From Epichloe hybrida (taxonomy: Eukaryota; Ascomycota; Sordariomycetes; Hypocreales; Clavicipitaceae), in contig JAFEKR010000001.1 of NCBI GenBank assembly GCA_019022495.1, forward strand, positions 2,666,001-2,730,000: a DNA stretch of 64,000 nucleotides, in the 5' to 3' direction. The notes below the pieces were generated by a model. That model was given only the letters and a program-made list of their open reading frames with translations, made no database searches and was not told the origin of the DNA. Of this stretch, positions 37,314-51,500 are shown piece by piece. The translations under genes were made by a program, and so were the position numbers. The first letter of the stretch is position 1. Each line of letters opens with the position of its first letter.

Positions 37314-39213
37314 TCATAGATGCTTCAGTTTCCTCGTCGCAACACTTGCCACAAACGCACATACCGCTCCAATGAACAAACACACGGAAATGGCATTTGG
37401 TCCCTCCGTTTTCGGCACGCCTTGCTCGCCCGCCAACTCTTGGCTTTTGCCGGGCTCCAGTGCCGCGAAAACGACGGCGGCAATCAGAGAGCCGAGGAAC
37501 TGGGGGACAGTAGTGTATATGTTGAGGATCCCAAAGTAAATGCCCGACAATTCACCGCCGGATGAGGAATCTGCACCATCGTTGCCCAAGAGGTTTGAGG
37601 TGCCGTTCAGGTCAGATAGTTCGACGTCGACGTCGTTGGACAGACGCTTGTAGCCCGGGGAGCTCATTTTGTTGACTTCCATACCGAGGAGGGCCGAGGG
37701 AGCCCAGCCGGCGATTGTCCATGGTCTGACGAGGACGAGCGTTGCATTAGTAGAATGAGCAAGGTCGGGAGTGCAGGAGAAGAGTGAGCATGGTACTTAC
37801 ATTCCACATAGACAGACCAGAACGGTAGCAAAGCGGAAGCTGGTCGCAAATGGCGCAAACACCATCGACCCTGCAAACATCAAATGGCCGATTATCCACA
37901 TTGACAAGAGATCCGGCTTCATTTCCTGAAACGTCCTCAATAATCCCGCAACCGCCTGCGGTGGTCTCGTCGTATACTGTCCCTCGTCCGGAGACTTGAC
38001 GAAAATGGGCAGCAAAAACGCTCCTAAGAATGTAATGGTCGAGTAGAACACGAGAGCGGTGCTTCCTATGCGTCCCACCTCCCCCAGCGCATCCTCGGAC
38101 TGCTTCGCGTCCGCGGGGATATCGTACCTGAAGTACGTCTCGCCCACCCATGTCGTGCTGTAGAACATGAAGGGGAACCATCCGATCCATGACCAGAACT
38201 GAGCCCAGCAGATGGCCTGAATCCGCGGCGGGAGATGCCGCGTAGTCAAGTAGATTTGCCGCAGAACCCCGTAAGCGCTTCGGGACTTGGACCCTTTGCC
38301 CGAGACAAGCACGCTTTCGTTGACGGCCCAGCAGGTGACGCCTGTTGTGACGAGAAGGGCGGCCACGGCAATGACAGTGAGCTGCTGGAATTGGGTCGTG
38401 CCCAGCGTTGTACCAAGTAGCCGAGGGAGGTTCATCGCCGCGGAGCTATAACCGACGATGTGGCCTACCGCGCTCATTCTGCTGGCCCACGCCGCTCCAG
38501 CTTGCTGCTTCTCCAGCGGCAGCACATCGACTAGCAAACTCCTCGAGCACGACATGACGGCATTGATTGCAAAGTCCAACGCATAAATGGACAAGACAGC
38601 CAGTGCCATGGTGAGCCCCTCTGCCAACTTCCCATTCGGCACTACAAGCCCTACAATCTCCTTGGTGAATCCCAGGACGAGCAGGCAACATGCCACTATT
38701 AGAGCTCCTATCACCATGATGGGTCGTCTCCGTCCCCATTTAGATGTATTCTCGTCGGCGATGACTCCCACGATCGGTTGGACCAGAAGTCCGGATAGCG
38801 GGCCGGCGATCCAGATGAGTGACGTGTTGGATTTGGTGAGGCCAAGATCAAGTAGGTACGGAGTGCAGTCTGGAACGCGCGCATTAGACTTCTTTTTTTC
38901 TTCATTTTTTCCGCAATCCTACTGCCTTTAAAATTTTCCCCAACTTCTCGTTCATGGGGCCACACGTCATGGGGAGATTTACAAGTCAATTCGACAACCC
39001 AAGTGAAGCTATAAGAAGTTAACGACCTGAAGGAAGCCATCTGTAAGACGGGAATGGCAAAATGAAAGGGGAAAAAAAAAGAAAAAAAAAAAGGAAAAAA
39101 AAGTCAAAGCCAAGGACGTACGTGACACCAATAGCGCAGAAGTTCAAAAGAATCATGCGAACTCTCTCGGAGCTCCCTCTTATCGAGGGTTCGCCCATAA
39201 ATTTTGGCTTCAT
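37314..39213 (-). CDS. Sucrose/GPH-type major facilitator transporter
   Basis: Model: exons 39,213-39,122, 39,008-38,983 (a 26-nt microexon), 38,869-37,801 and 37,725-37,314, giving 532 residues. The joins restore family sequence: GVTFTWVVELTYCTPYLLD across the first two, and CGIPWTIAGWAPSALLG across the last. The protein has about twelve hydrophobic segments, the loop SKWGRRRPIM after the second segment (the MFS RxGRR-type motif), and SNTSLIWIAGPLSG before it. These match fungal Sut1-like proton/sugar symporters of the plasma membrane, which carry sucrose, maltose or related glucosides; the substrate cannot be told from sequence. The start MKPKFMGEP is the first ATG in exon 1 that fits; the ATG at 39,198 is possible. 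Low-complexity A-rich sequence lies in intron 1. Confidence 0.85.
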
Positions 39214-40400
39214 GTTAGGTAGCTGCCGTTGAATGACACGACCGCAGGCACCTAGCCGTAGTATTAGTACGTTCGCATCCGAAATTCGCTCCTCAGTTGG
39301 AGACAGACGGCGATCCAGAAAGAAGTTGACTGAGCTTCTCAAAGCTTTGTGGAGCGTGTGTGACGTTTTGTGTTGGGCACTCACGGACTGGGGAGCTACG
39401 GATCCGTAACATAAACAATGAAGCCAATCACTGCGCGCGCTATGCTCATTAGCCGCACCCGGAACGCCCGGGACGCCTTGGTCCCTCACATCTGCTCACA
39501 TCTGGAGTGTCTGTACCCACAGTTCAGGGTCCCAAGCTCTAGCTCCACCCGGCAGCAGGTCAGCACCGTGCACATACAGTCTAGTTTTACTGTTTTACAC
39601 GAGGTACATGACTAGGGGCAGCAGGCTAATAACAACCCTTTTTATCACACTTGTCACTAAGTGAGGTAAAAGATACCTTCAATACCTGGTCCTAATTAGG
39701 CCTGCTGGTTCGTAACCCAGTTGTCGTCTCATGACACTCAACAAAAAGGGTGGTTTTTTTTTCCTGGACATGTATGTATGTATATTCGTACAGATCCTCT
39801 CGTTGGTATCTCCTAATGTAATTGCGTCGCATCTGCACCTCCTGCTGCCTTTCAGTGTATTCGCCAAACCAGCCTGCCTGCCCTGTACTGCCTGTCCTTC
39901 TTCCCCTTGGTACGAACAACCTATCGTTGACTGACGTTCTGTTTCCCAATCCTACTTTTGGTATGCTCCGCAAACGCCGGAAGCTCCCCGTATACGTCTC
40001 CACATGCTCACGCTTCCTGATAAATGAAAGGAATTCCACAAAAATAAAATAAAAGGTAAAAGAGCCCACAGTTTGCGTGAGAGGCTGTGGTCTTCAACTC
40101 GACAGTGTAGGAGTTGAGTCTTTTGGTAGCCATGAGGTATCGAAGTGAAAAAACGAAATCAACGCCAGGCTTCTCCTCAAGGGCTAAATAAGGAAGAGAG
40201 GGAAGAAGACAAAAAAAAAAAAAAAAAAAAAAAGAAGAGTGGGGGAATCAATAACATAGAACATATGACCTGTATAAAAATAGAATCGGGTCTATCCGCT
40301 TGAGATGTTGGCTCTGTGACCATGCATGCTCACTCACAGCATGAACGCCCGAGAATGTATCATAGACTGGTTGTGTTTGACATTGAAGAAGTATTGCCAT
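39214..40400. other. Spacer upstream of transporter
   Basis: No gene seen. It contains a poly-A run at about 40,210-40,234 and a TATG microsatellite near 39,770. Confidence 0.55.
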
Positions 40401-43400
40401 TCACGAGTCGGCCAATTTGGCAAAGTGCTTGGACCAGATCCAACCAACTTGATCTGTTAAATCATCCTGATTCTTTGCTAACCAGAGTTCGCCCTTTTCC
40501 GCTATGACATCGAATATCTGTTGTGCATAGTCATGTCAACACTCTTGCACTGTTTCTTCTTCTCCACATGGCATCAAGAGCTGATTGATAGAACATACCT
40601 CGCCGGCTTGATATGTTAGGTAAGGATATCCAGCCTCATGTTTTGTAGTGGCGATGTTGAATTCAAAGAGCGAAGCAGCCAACCACAACACGTTGTAACC
40701 GTCCGAAACCTGACTGCGCTCGCGGGATGACGCTCTTGATTGTCGCTGACTGCTACTCTCATCGCGTCCATCCGACATGGGCATGGCTGAGCGAAACATA
40801 TTGGAGAAGCGATGATTGTCTCGTTGAATTTCGTGGGTGACAGAGTTCGAGTTGTACGTGGTGTTGGAGTCACGATGGCTTTGTGCAGCCGAATCTGAGC
40901 TTTGACGAGGAATTCCTGACTCAAAACTCCGGCCTGTGCTGGGAAATTCCGGAGATCGAGGAGAAGCTAGCCCTCCCTGACTGGAGGCGATGCCGGCGTA
41001 ATAATCGCGGTAGTAGTATTGGTGTGGACTTGGTACATTTCCATTCGCAAAACCTGTGGCGCTATGACTTGGAGACATGGTGAAGGAGCCACTACGTCGT
41101 CCCCCGAAGTCCGGTGTAGGCAGGATTGGTGCAACATCTCCATTGATGGACTGGCCACAGCTTCGAGCTTCCAGATCTGACGGCCGGGCACGCGTTCGCA
41201 GTGATGCATCATCCATACTCGTGGACATCGAAAGTGAGCTTCTGCCCCAAGTGGCAGGGTTGAGGATACCTATATTAGCCAGTTGAACGTTGGCATAGGG
41301 GAAGTCGCGTTCAAAAGAATTGACCACTTCTTGAAGATCAGGCATGTCGGAGCAATCTGCCAACACCGCCTTCATCCTATCTTTCCAGATGGAGTACCAT
41401 TTTGCTTGGATATTCACAAAGTTTCCCAAGCAGATGTTGCCGATTCTCTCCGTCAGGGCGGATAGTTGTGGGAGTTCTTTCTTCAGTGTATCATTCAGGG
41501 CCTCGTACTGTTCAACAAGTTCCTTCAACTTGGGATCGGGGCTTTTGCCACCTCGCCTGAGTTGCTCGAATCGCTCAAAATCCAAGCGGCGCTTGTTTCT
41601 CTTCTTCATGGCCAAGGACGGGTTGCCATATGCCCTGATAACTTGTTCAAAAGGTTCAATGACAAGCTTGCGAACTTGGGACAGATGCTCCTCCAGAGCC
41701 ACTTTCTCAAGATCGCGGACCGAAATGTTGAACTGGACCCACTTACTTTCAAGTTCGGGATAGTTGCCAGGCTGCAGCCTCATGACCAATTCGATCGAAG
41801 ACATATACTGCAAGAACTCATGGACGTAGGCTGAAACTTGCCTGGTGTAGAACTCGACGTCACGTAGGACAACTTGAAGCCGTAGGTAGTCGTCACCAAA
41901 TTTCTCATTAAGTTTTGCGTAGTCTGCATCTTCTGCCGGCCGGTTGTTGGACGCTTGCAATTTGTCGACCCGTTTGCCAAAGGCTCGGGCGAAGCCAGCC
42001 TTGACATCCGACTCCTTCCTCTTCCTGCCCACAATTTGGCCCACGAGCTCAAAGTTCTTCTTCGTCTTGTTGATCTCGATAATGGCAGTTTCCAATGTGT
42101 CCTTGGCTTCCATCAGCGCTTCTCGATCGGGGTGGTCCTGTGGGGTATGATGCAGAAGTGTTATAATCAGGTTGGGATATTTTGTAATTCTCTGCATGGG
42201 TTTGATAAGGAGAGAATCCAAGTCCCAAGCAGCTGTCAAATCCTTGGCTACTTCGTTGCATTCGTTCAGCCATACCTGAACAGTAGGATCTTGTTGTATT
42301 AGTATGAGTCTCTTCGCTGCTTGATCGCTGGCGCGCAGGAAACCTTCATGCGCCAATTTCATCTGCTCAATGTTATTCTTGAATACGGGACCAAGACACG
42401 TAGAGCGGTCTTTCGCGTCATTGGGTCCGCCAGTCGTGCCAGAGTTCGGCGTGGATATGGAGGAGTCATTTCGTTGTGCAGTCCGTCCCCCTTTGGGTAC
42501 ATACACGTCAACGACGCCCTCTTTGATTTCCGACAGAAACGCCGTATGGAAAGCAATGATTTCGTCACTGTTCCGGAAGATCAACTTCACCGTTTTGCTG
42601 TCTAGTCTGGGACAAGCCTCTGCAGTCCCCTTGTAGATCTCTTCCACAATGTTCATGTCCCGAACAAACACAGCTTCCGTGTCGACTAGCTCCTTGATGA
42701 CGTTTCTCCTCTGAACAAGACGGTGTCGTTCTTTGTCAGTGAGCTCCTCCCCATCCTGCGCCAACGACTTGCTATCGCTATCAGCCGGCGTCTGCGTGCT
42801 GACATATTGTTCCGTTGTCGCAAGAGACGCCGAGTCAATAGATCGAGATGTGTCGGCACGAGACATGTATTCGTCACTTCCCCGTTCAGAGTTCAATAAA
42901 GTGTTCTCGCACTGAGACTGCTCGTAGTAGGCACTCGATGCTCTTGAATTTATATCTGAGCCCGGAACAGACGGCGGTACTGGGGGAGGTTCGTGGCTCG
43001 GCGATGGAAGATATGGAGCTGGCTCGTTCGGCTCAGGCGAGAAACATGCAATGGAGAAACCGTCTCCCGTATCGACCTCCAAGAAATGCAGTGAGTTGTA
43101 ATGGTTCGAAGGTGGTCTGGACGACTCTGATTCGCGAGGGTCCCGTCTATGAAGCTGTCCATCGTTGATCGAAGATTCCGTTTGAGAGCTGAAGATGGTT
43201 GCATGGCCAAATGCTGGTGATTCACGACTACTTGGCATGACTGATCGGTCAGTGCTATCAACCGAGAAATCTGTCCACGCTGACTGTCGGCTGAGTCTTT
43301 CATCGTGGTCTCTGAAAGCAGGCACTAGCAAATTGCCTGTCGATGGTACATCGTACTGCTGTTGATGTTGTTGCTCATAGCCTGATAATCGAGGGTCGTC

Positions 43401-46121
43401 ATAAACTCCAGCGTCTGATGAAGCACACGTCGAATTTATGTAGGAGCGACCAGCGTCATCATAAGAGTCTCTTCTTTGTACTCCTCCTACCTCTTGCCCG
43501 TGATCGTCCGTCGCTTCTGTGCATGTGTCCGTGGCGGCATCGTCCTCTTGATGGTCCTGATGGCCTGCTAGCGAAACTTGACCCGGCTCTGACTGGCAGT
43601 CAGAATCGTACCGTGAATCCAGTCTGGGAAACGGTATCGTATCCTTGTCATCCTGACTTGATGGAACTGGACTCTCTGATGCGGAGATCAGAGTCTTTGC
43701 CACATCCTGTGAATGAGATGAACCGATGCCAAGCTCTTTCGATTCGAACTGCTCGGGATCGTCCACAAAAGAGCCCGGCAATGTCGGAGCTTGGCCAAGC
43801 TCAGGCTTCGCGAGCTCTTGACGATTCTTCTTGGGCGAGGCTCGAGCTGGGGAGTCGGGTTCGTCCTCAAACGGATATTGGTACTCAGTGTGCTGTTGCC
43901 TCTGGGAGGTGGCAGGTTTGAAAATTGTCATAGGAATATCGATGGGAGACAAGGCTTGAACGGGGGGGTTAATTTGAGGTTCTGTGTCAAACTCGGTGGT
44001 ATCAGATGTCGCCGAGACCGCAGATAGGGGTTGCTTGTCTCCAAATTTAGAGGGTGTCTGGTCGGGGAAACCTCCAGGCAAACCCAAGGTGGGTGAGTCT
44101 TGCCCAGCTGTAGTGACTTGTCTTTCAGTGACAATTTTCAATGGTGGTGTAGTCATGACTTCTGAGTGTGATCCTGCAGCTTGCGGCGCAATTTGCTGAA
44201 TTTGAACGCCATCGGGATCCGGCACGGACTGCTCAGTCTCATCCCGTGTGCACGTTAGTTCAGGAGGTGCTTGGGTAGCGAACGGGCTAGATTGTGGCTC
44301 ATTTAATAAGTCGCTTGGCAATGGAGCAGGACCCTCTGATGTATCATGAGGAACAGGTAGATTCTCCAGCTCATGGCGCGCCTTTTCGGCGTCGGCCTTG
44401 TGCCTTGCTTCTAAAGCCTCACTTTCCCGGATGGATTTGGTGTACGCAAGCCTGATATGCTCTCTCCTTTGTTCGAAATCGATGGGACCGATTGATATTT
44501 TACGATGTCTGCTCGTTGACTCGCCTTTCCTTGTAGTTCGGGCTTTGTCGGTTTCCTTCATCCTCGAGCTAGACGTGGACGCTATTGATATAGGCTGTCT
44601 AGGCCGGGAGCTTCGCAATGTAGGTGAAAGTATTGGCGGAGGAGCGGCAACGAATGCCTGCAACCTCGGGGTGCTGTTGCTTGGCGTGAACGATTTGCGG
44701 ATCTGGGTCGGTGTTTTGGCCCGATTAGCTCCCGGACTTGTCCTGGACGGTCTTCCGTTCGCTTGATATCGTTTTAGAGTAGAAGGGGAGCTTGAACGAG
44801 TAGGGGACGGGCTCGTTGAGTTGCTAGGAGTGCTCAACTTGCGAACGGAGACGGGTAATTTGGATGAATGCGGCGATGGTCTTGATGTTTGATGACGCGC
44901 AGCTCTTGATGATGGCGATGAGCTACCATCATCGCTATGAGCACGAGAGCGAGTTCGAGGACGAGATACCAATGCTGTGACTGCTCCCTCGGGATGGGAT
45001 GAAGGGCTGCGATGATATGACGAAGGTGATGACCTTTCTATTTCCGGGCTATAGAGGTTGCGTTGGCGCGATGAAGCGATTGGTAGACTAGACTCAGATG
45101 TCCTTCGCGGGCGAATTTCGTCAATACCGTGCCCTAGAGAACTTGCATCAGGCCGATCGGGAGAAACCTCGCCAAACAAAAGACGAGGAGGTTGTGGATG
45201 ACGGGAAGCAGGGTTTGTTGGTTGAGGAAGAGTTTGAGACTTTTTCTGTGCGGTTTTTGTAGAATTTAGTTCTCGATCGGTAGAGCTTCGGGGCTTGCCA
45301 ACGCGACTTGCGAATGACTGCGTACTACCAGGAACCTGGTTGTCAGCCACAAACTTAGATTGTCGCAGCGACAATGACGAGGTTCCAACAGTACTACTGC
45401 GTCCACCAAGAGTCTCCTCAGAAGTCGTGTCTCGATGTGACGATGACCGAGAGGCACTGTTGTTGGTGTTTTTCAAGCCCGCTGTTGTGCGAGTAGGTGG
45501 AGGCGGTATGGTGGGAACTCCAACCGTGGCATTCTGATCAAAGCGCTTTTTGAGGTCTTTTACACTTTGCTTGCCGCCGGGCATCCTTGTGATGCTACCT
45601 GTAGATGATCTGCTATCCAGAGGACTCGAGACAGAGCGCAAGTTCGCTCGCGGCAGGTTGTGTTGAGTAGGAACTATCGGGTGTCTGGGCGTGGTTCCAT
45701 CACCGTTTGATCGAAGAGAAGGGCGTGAGGACGATGTTGCAGCCATGGGAAGTATATCCGGACCTGTACTTGCGCCAAGACCCCGATAGTTCTTGTAGAA
45801 GTCGTCGGGATCTATAGTCGGAGGAGACGCATTGTAAATTCCGTCCGAGGAGGGATCGTGATGCGATGTAGGATGTGGATCGGCGTCGTTCGCTAGGGCG
45901 GCGTCAGCAGCGAGATGGTCGTGGTGCGGCGAGTTGCTGTCGAAATTGCTTCGCACGTCGGAGCTCATGCATGCAAAAGAAAAGGAATGGGATTGTACTG
46001 TAGACGCTTCAGCGTGTTGGAGCTGTTGGAGGTTGTGTTGGAGGTTTTGGCGGCCCAAGGTGCCAAGGCGGGTGTCGACAGCATCGTCTCGAGGCTGGCC
46101 AGCATCCGGGGCCGGGTCCAT
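40401..46121 (-). CDS. DH-BAR-SH3 Rho/Cdc42 guanine nucleotide exchange factor
   Basis: Model: exon 46,121-40,599, an 80-nt intron with GTATGT and CAG ends, and exon 40,517-40,401, giving 1,879 residues. The first 1,100 residues are Ser/Pro/Arg-rich and disordered. A DH (RhoGEF) domain spans about 1,135-1,365 (RRNVIKELVDTEAVFVRDM to LLIKPMQRITKYPNLI). A BAR-like helical region covers about 1,380-1,620. The C-terminal SH3 (about 1,808-1,877) is split by the intron: YLTYQAGE joins IFDVIAEKGELWLAKNQ and ends VGWIWSKHFAKL. The order DH-BAR-SH3 is that of Tuba-like proteins, and DH-BAR is also seen in fission yeast Gef1. Such proteins load GTP on Cdc42/Rho at membranes for polarity or septation; this is family inference. 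Stopping at the first-exon stop would cut the SH3 in half. A second possible start is the ATG at 45,968. Confidence 0.85.
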
Positions 46122-48537
46122 GTTGGCCTGGGAAGTGGCCAGGAGCTGTGCATCCGGTCAGACTGGTCAAACGTCGTGCGTGGCTGGTCGGGAGACGAGA
46201 GCAGCATTGATACGCCGGTAGGGCGTGGGGGAAGGGATGACGATCGGGAGAGGATGGGATCGAGTCGTGAATGGTCTTGATTATGAGTGGATGGGTCGAA
46301 ATGGGCCAAAGGCGGACATGTAGTCCGTACGGAGTATGTACACTCTATTACATAGAGCAGCACAAGTCTCGATGCCAATTTGTACTTGACTGGGATTTGT
46401 CTGGATCAGCTTTGGAGAACAGACATGGTTCCTCCATGCAACTTGAACTTTTTGCATTGGTGCACCTACGCTCCCGGTTGCCGTCTGGCGCCTGTGTTAC
46501 CAGCCGACCGATCAATCGATGGCAGCCAGGGTCACGGCTCCACACTGGACCCAGACGTGATTTAGCGCCGACAAGGCCCAGACGGGGCCTGGAGTCCATG
46601 TCCGGATGTGTCAGGCAGGCGCTGAGCTCTGAGCCATGGCCACTTCAGCTTCAAATCCTCCTCATCGGCCATATCTTGCTGGGCCCTCTGTCTGGGTCAA
46701 ATCGAATCTTACTTAGCATTGAGAGCTCGGACCAGGGACTCAAGATCGGCCCAAACGTCTGTCTAGGCAATGCTTGAATTGACTTCCAATACCTCGAATT
46801 ACTCTTGACCTGCTTTCGTGTCCGCTGCACAATTTCAGCTCACATCATGTCTGGGTCGACATCGTCCTTGACCTTTCAAATTTATCCTTGTCCATCCTCC
46901 CACCTTCCCGAGGTCTGTGGATCCGGATACGGCTGTCCAAATCCTCGTATTGCCAGCTGCATACGGAGTACGTAATATTAGGTCAAAACAAGGCTCGAGA
47001 TAATCATGGACATACATAAGGACATGATCCATTTTGTTTGTACAGTCAAGTATTATGGAGCGTACGGAGTACTCGGTACCCCATATTATTATGTGTGTTC
47101 TTTTCGAGACTCGATGTGTCTACATTATTTAGCAATGGTACCCCAGCTGTGACAGTTTGTCCCCATGCTGCCACGTCTCCCTGCACAAATCGTGATAAGC
47201 AGGGGTTTCTTTCCCCTTCGTAAAGAGTGATGCAAAACAAAATATGCGCTTTTAGAGCGCTATTTAACCAGCATTGATGCCCAAAATAATGGACCAGAAA
47301 AAGTCCGCATTGGTAATTTTGGGGGGTTGAATGGGAAACCTCAATAGAAGCAATTGTACTCCGTTACTGCACCAATGTCAACGACTCGAAAAGACCAGTC
47401 ACTACCATTCCGCGAATCGTCTCCTTTGTTGGTTGGGCTGCCGACACATTGACACTCCGTCGTTCCGCGCCTGTGCTTTTCGTCCTGCACCACCGGCTCA
47501 GTTCATTCCAGTGAAGCGCTGCAGGAGGCAACTCCGGAAACGAAATCGCCAATAAATCTTGAGCGTTGACAGACCCCGTGCCTCTTGCCGAGAATCTACA
47601 TCATGCGCTGCCGATTACAATCATGCCATCTTGTTCATGATGGTGCCACTCTGGCGTCGAGTTCAATGTAAGCTGGGGAAATTGGCCAACCAAAAAGCAT
47701 CGTTTTGGACCCAGTCACCCAGTATGTATGTACATATGTATGTATTGCTGTCTGGCAAGGAAGGTCTCATCAATGCCCCCAACCGCCATGTAAGGTACCG
47801 CACCGCACCAACCCGAACAGTTTCAGGCCGTTGTTTTACCGTGGTGCAGTAGCGGATGGTGGTGGCACAAGATTCGTACGAAGTACAGAGTACGGAGCCA
47901 TCGGTAATACACCCTCTTGTTGCGTAGGTCAAGGAAGCCAGGTCAGCCCCGGAAAATAACCCATCGCATCCTCGAACAGTCATCACATCGATCGTGTTAT
48001 GAGTTGAGAATTTACTAAGCTCCAGAGTTGCAGGCTAGCGCACGGAATCGGGATGGCTTTTGCACGAAAAAAAGGCACTGAGCTGCCATTCGGGAAGTCC
48101 ACTTGGCTGTTGGCTGATCCGGGTTTTCTCAAGATTGGGTTCGCGATTCCAAGTCCTGAGCCCGAGGCCTGCAATGACGAGGCAGATGCTGTTTCATGTA
48201 CCGATGTTGAATGGAGGATTGTTTTCCCCTGAATCGACTCTGCTGGGCGACGGACGAAACACGGAGCGATCGTATCTCTATTGACGGGTCCAGAGCTCCA
48301 GAGAATATTCTGACAGCCGGTCGATAGTTTTGTGGCGCTCTCAAACAATAGCTTGTTGCCGCACGGCCGTATTACATGACAATGCCGTGATTCCATTTTG
48401 AGTCGGAGGCATGAAGTTTTCTAAACAAACACAAAACTTGAGGGGGGCAGGTCAAGTCACGCTAGATAACCGGACTAATACGGAGTAATCGTTGGCTGCC
48501 GGTATCCATCCTGGTAGGCTGGGCTCATTCATTGGCC
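46122..48537. other. Divergent spacer between GEF gene and TERT
   Basis: 2.4 kb between two divergent genes. Four exact TACGGAGTA motifs are clustered here (46,328; 46,962; 47,063; 48,479), with variants at about 47,358 and 47,889. A 59-codon ATG frame at 48,053-48,232 is of doubtful meaning. No other gene seen. Confidence 0.5.
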
Positions 48538-51500
48538 ATGGCTTCATTCTCTGCCCCACCATCTATCGCTAGAGCTCAAGCTACAACCGCTCGAAAACAT
48601 TCTGACAGCCACAACCAGGTCCACTACAAACCCAACAAGCGAGCTTATTACGGACACCATGACCCCATCGCAAACGCGTGCAAGTTGACCAACGCGACAC
48701 GCCTCCCATGCTCGCCCATCAAAGTCATGGTCGGATGCCTGAAACGAAAAAGGAGTGACCCAGAGACATATAGGCGGCCTGGAAAGACCAAAGTCCACGA
48801 GGGGGCTGTCAAGCGGCATCTTTTGACACAGTCGTATACGTCAGTTCTAACCCTACGCGAATATGCTTTGCTTAGACTTCCGAGAGGTTCAAGACTGCGT
48901 CGGAAAAAGATCAAATTTCTGGGACACGGGGATGAAACCACAGACATTGAGAAGCGAATCTCATGTTTCCTGGACTCGACATTGATTTGCAGTTGCAATG
49001 CCATCTCTCAGGATGACGATGCTACCTTTGAGCAATGGCTTTCCTTCTCCCAAAAAGGAGACGATTCCCACGTGACATTGTCTGGTGGCATAGCCGATGC
49101 TGCAAATACGCAATCGGAGGTCTGTAGTTCAACTTGGTTCTCCCTGACTGAAGCGAATTAGCGAGCGCTGATAAGTACAATAGATCGTTGATTTCGTAGT
49201 CTGGTTACTTTTCAAAAGGGAGAAGCGCCCAGGGTCTTGGCCCAAGCATTTGCTTTGTGATGGCTTCCGTAGACGAGCAAAAGAAGGAGACCCCAGCGGG
49301 ATTGCTATCCCAGGTATATACAGTCTGTATCCCAATCATCATGCAGCATCGCTTAAAAAGGAGCCATGGCCGCACCTGTTGGTTTTACTGGGACACTCGG
49401 GGCAGAAGATCATGCTTGATCTACTCACCGAACAGTCTGTTTTTGTAGTCGTTGACGCAGGACTTGGGAATTACTATCAATTGAGCGGTGAGCTGAATAT
49501 CGATCATCTCCCTGCATTGAGCCTGCCCAGCGGTACTCATTGATGAAGCCTAGGTCTCCCACTGTCAGATCTGAACACTAGAAGCAACTCTCAGATACCC
49601 TGTGTGCCCCGTGGTCTGGCAGATATCCTCCTGGTCAGAAGCCGAATTTTCTACGGTAAACCGGCACTTACGGCCCAGGGCCGACTTCGGCATGGCTACA
49701 AGCATATCCGTAGGCCTCTCTTTTCTACCTACCTAGATGCCGACCCTAACTTTACGACAGATGTCCTCAACCGCTGTTCATGGAACACTCACGGCCAAGA
49801 AGAGTCTCAGACTGACAGAAACAGCGCCAATACTGCAAAACTTATGATGTATATGTTTCCCAGGCAATTTGGATTACATAACGTCTTTACCTCTGACGTA
49901 AATTCCTTGGAAACGGCACAAAGATTTCAAGATTACACTTTGCGCGAGGAAGAAGTTGCCAGGCTGCTCAAGATCCCGAGCAACGTTTCAGCAGATGGCA
50001 CCCCGAAACTCCCCAAGCGCCTCCGAGGAACGGCTTGGGCGTTGGTGCAAAAACTACAAGTCCTTCATAGCCGTTGCTCATATACCGAGCTACTGAAGCA
50101 CTACTGCCCTTCGAAGCTTGATTACGTCCACAAACCGTCGAATTCCAAACATAGGGAATTTGCATCACATAATCGGGTGTCTCAGCTGGCAAAGGGCGCT
50201 GTTGATGGCGCGATAAACCTCGAATCTGAAATGCTTGATGACAATACCGAAAGCCTATCCCAAAACGAAGCCTTCCAATTTGGATCTCTAGTGGAGTTGG
50301 CGACTTCCCGGTCTCAAGTGTCGTCGTTCTGTCAAGCCGTTTTTTCCAGGATCGTGCCGAACGACTTCTGGGGCGAGGGCCAGGCCATGCTTCACAACAA
50401 GACAGCGGTTCTTCGCCAAGTAGACCAATTCGTTAGACTGCGTCGATTTGAGTCTACTTCGTTGCACGAGATAACGCAGGGACTCAAGGTACGTTGAAGT
50501 GAGATAGACTGGCCTGGGGCACTGGGCTAACGATGTATAGATTGCCGACATACCCTGGCTTCAGCCACCAGGCTCACAAAATCAGAAGGCTAGCCAAACC
50601 GACATGAAGAAGCGACACGAGATTTTCCATGAACTGCTGTACTTTGTTTTTGATTCTTTATTAATACCCCTGATTAGAAGCAATTTCTATGTTACAGAAG
50701 CCAACACCCACCGTAACCAAATCTTTTACTTTCGCCATGACATTTGGAGACGCATAGCAGGTCCTGCATTGTCGATTCTGAAGAAGGACATGTTTGAGGA
50801 AATGAAATCTGCCCAAGCCAACACTATCCTAGACAATAGACGTCTAGGTTTCAGCCAGGTTCGGCTGCTTCCAAAGGGAAACAAGCTTCGACCGATTATG
50901 AATCTCCGGAGACGCCAAGTGAGCAGGGCGAACTCAAGGATTCTCGGACCCAGCATCAACTCTGTTCTCTCACCCATACATACGGCACTCAAATTTGAAA
51001 AAGAGGCCAGCCCTCACAAGTTGGGGTCCACGCTCTTTTCCGTCAATGACATGTACTTGCGACTCAAAGCATTCAAGCAAGCTATTGGGACGAACACAAT
51101 GGCCAAGCTGTATTTTGCAAAGCTGGACGTCCAGTCAGCCTTCGATACCATTCCTCAAGAGGAACTTCTTCAGCTCATAAGATCCGTTCCTAGCCAAAAC
51201 AAATACACCATCATTAAACACGCAGAAGTCCAGCCAGGAGAGCACACCATGCTTGGCGCACGAACAACAAGCAGCAAAGCCATCCGTCGATGGCGAGCCT
51301 CAGTTCTCGCACAGGACCAGGACGCCGCCTTCACAGCACGTCTACAGAACGGAATTGCCACCAAGAAGAGAGACATTGTCTTCATCGACGGAGTCGCGCA
51401 GAAAAGCCACGATACAAGTACTCTGTTGCATCTCATGGCCGACCACATACAAAGAAACCTGGTCAAGTTTGGCAAGAAGTACTACCGCCAGAAGCGAGGC

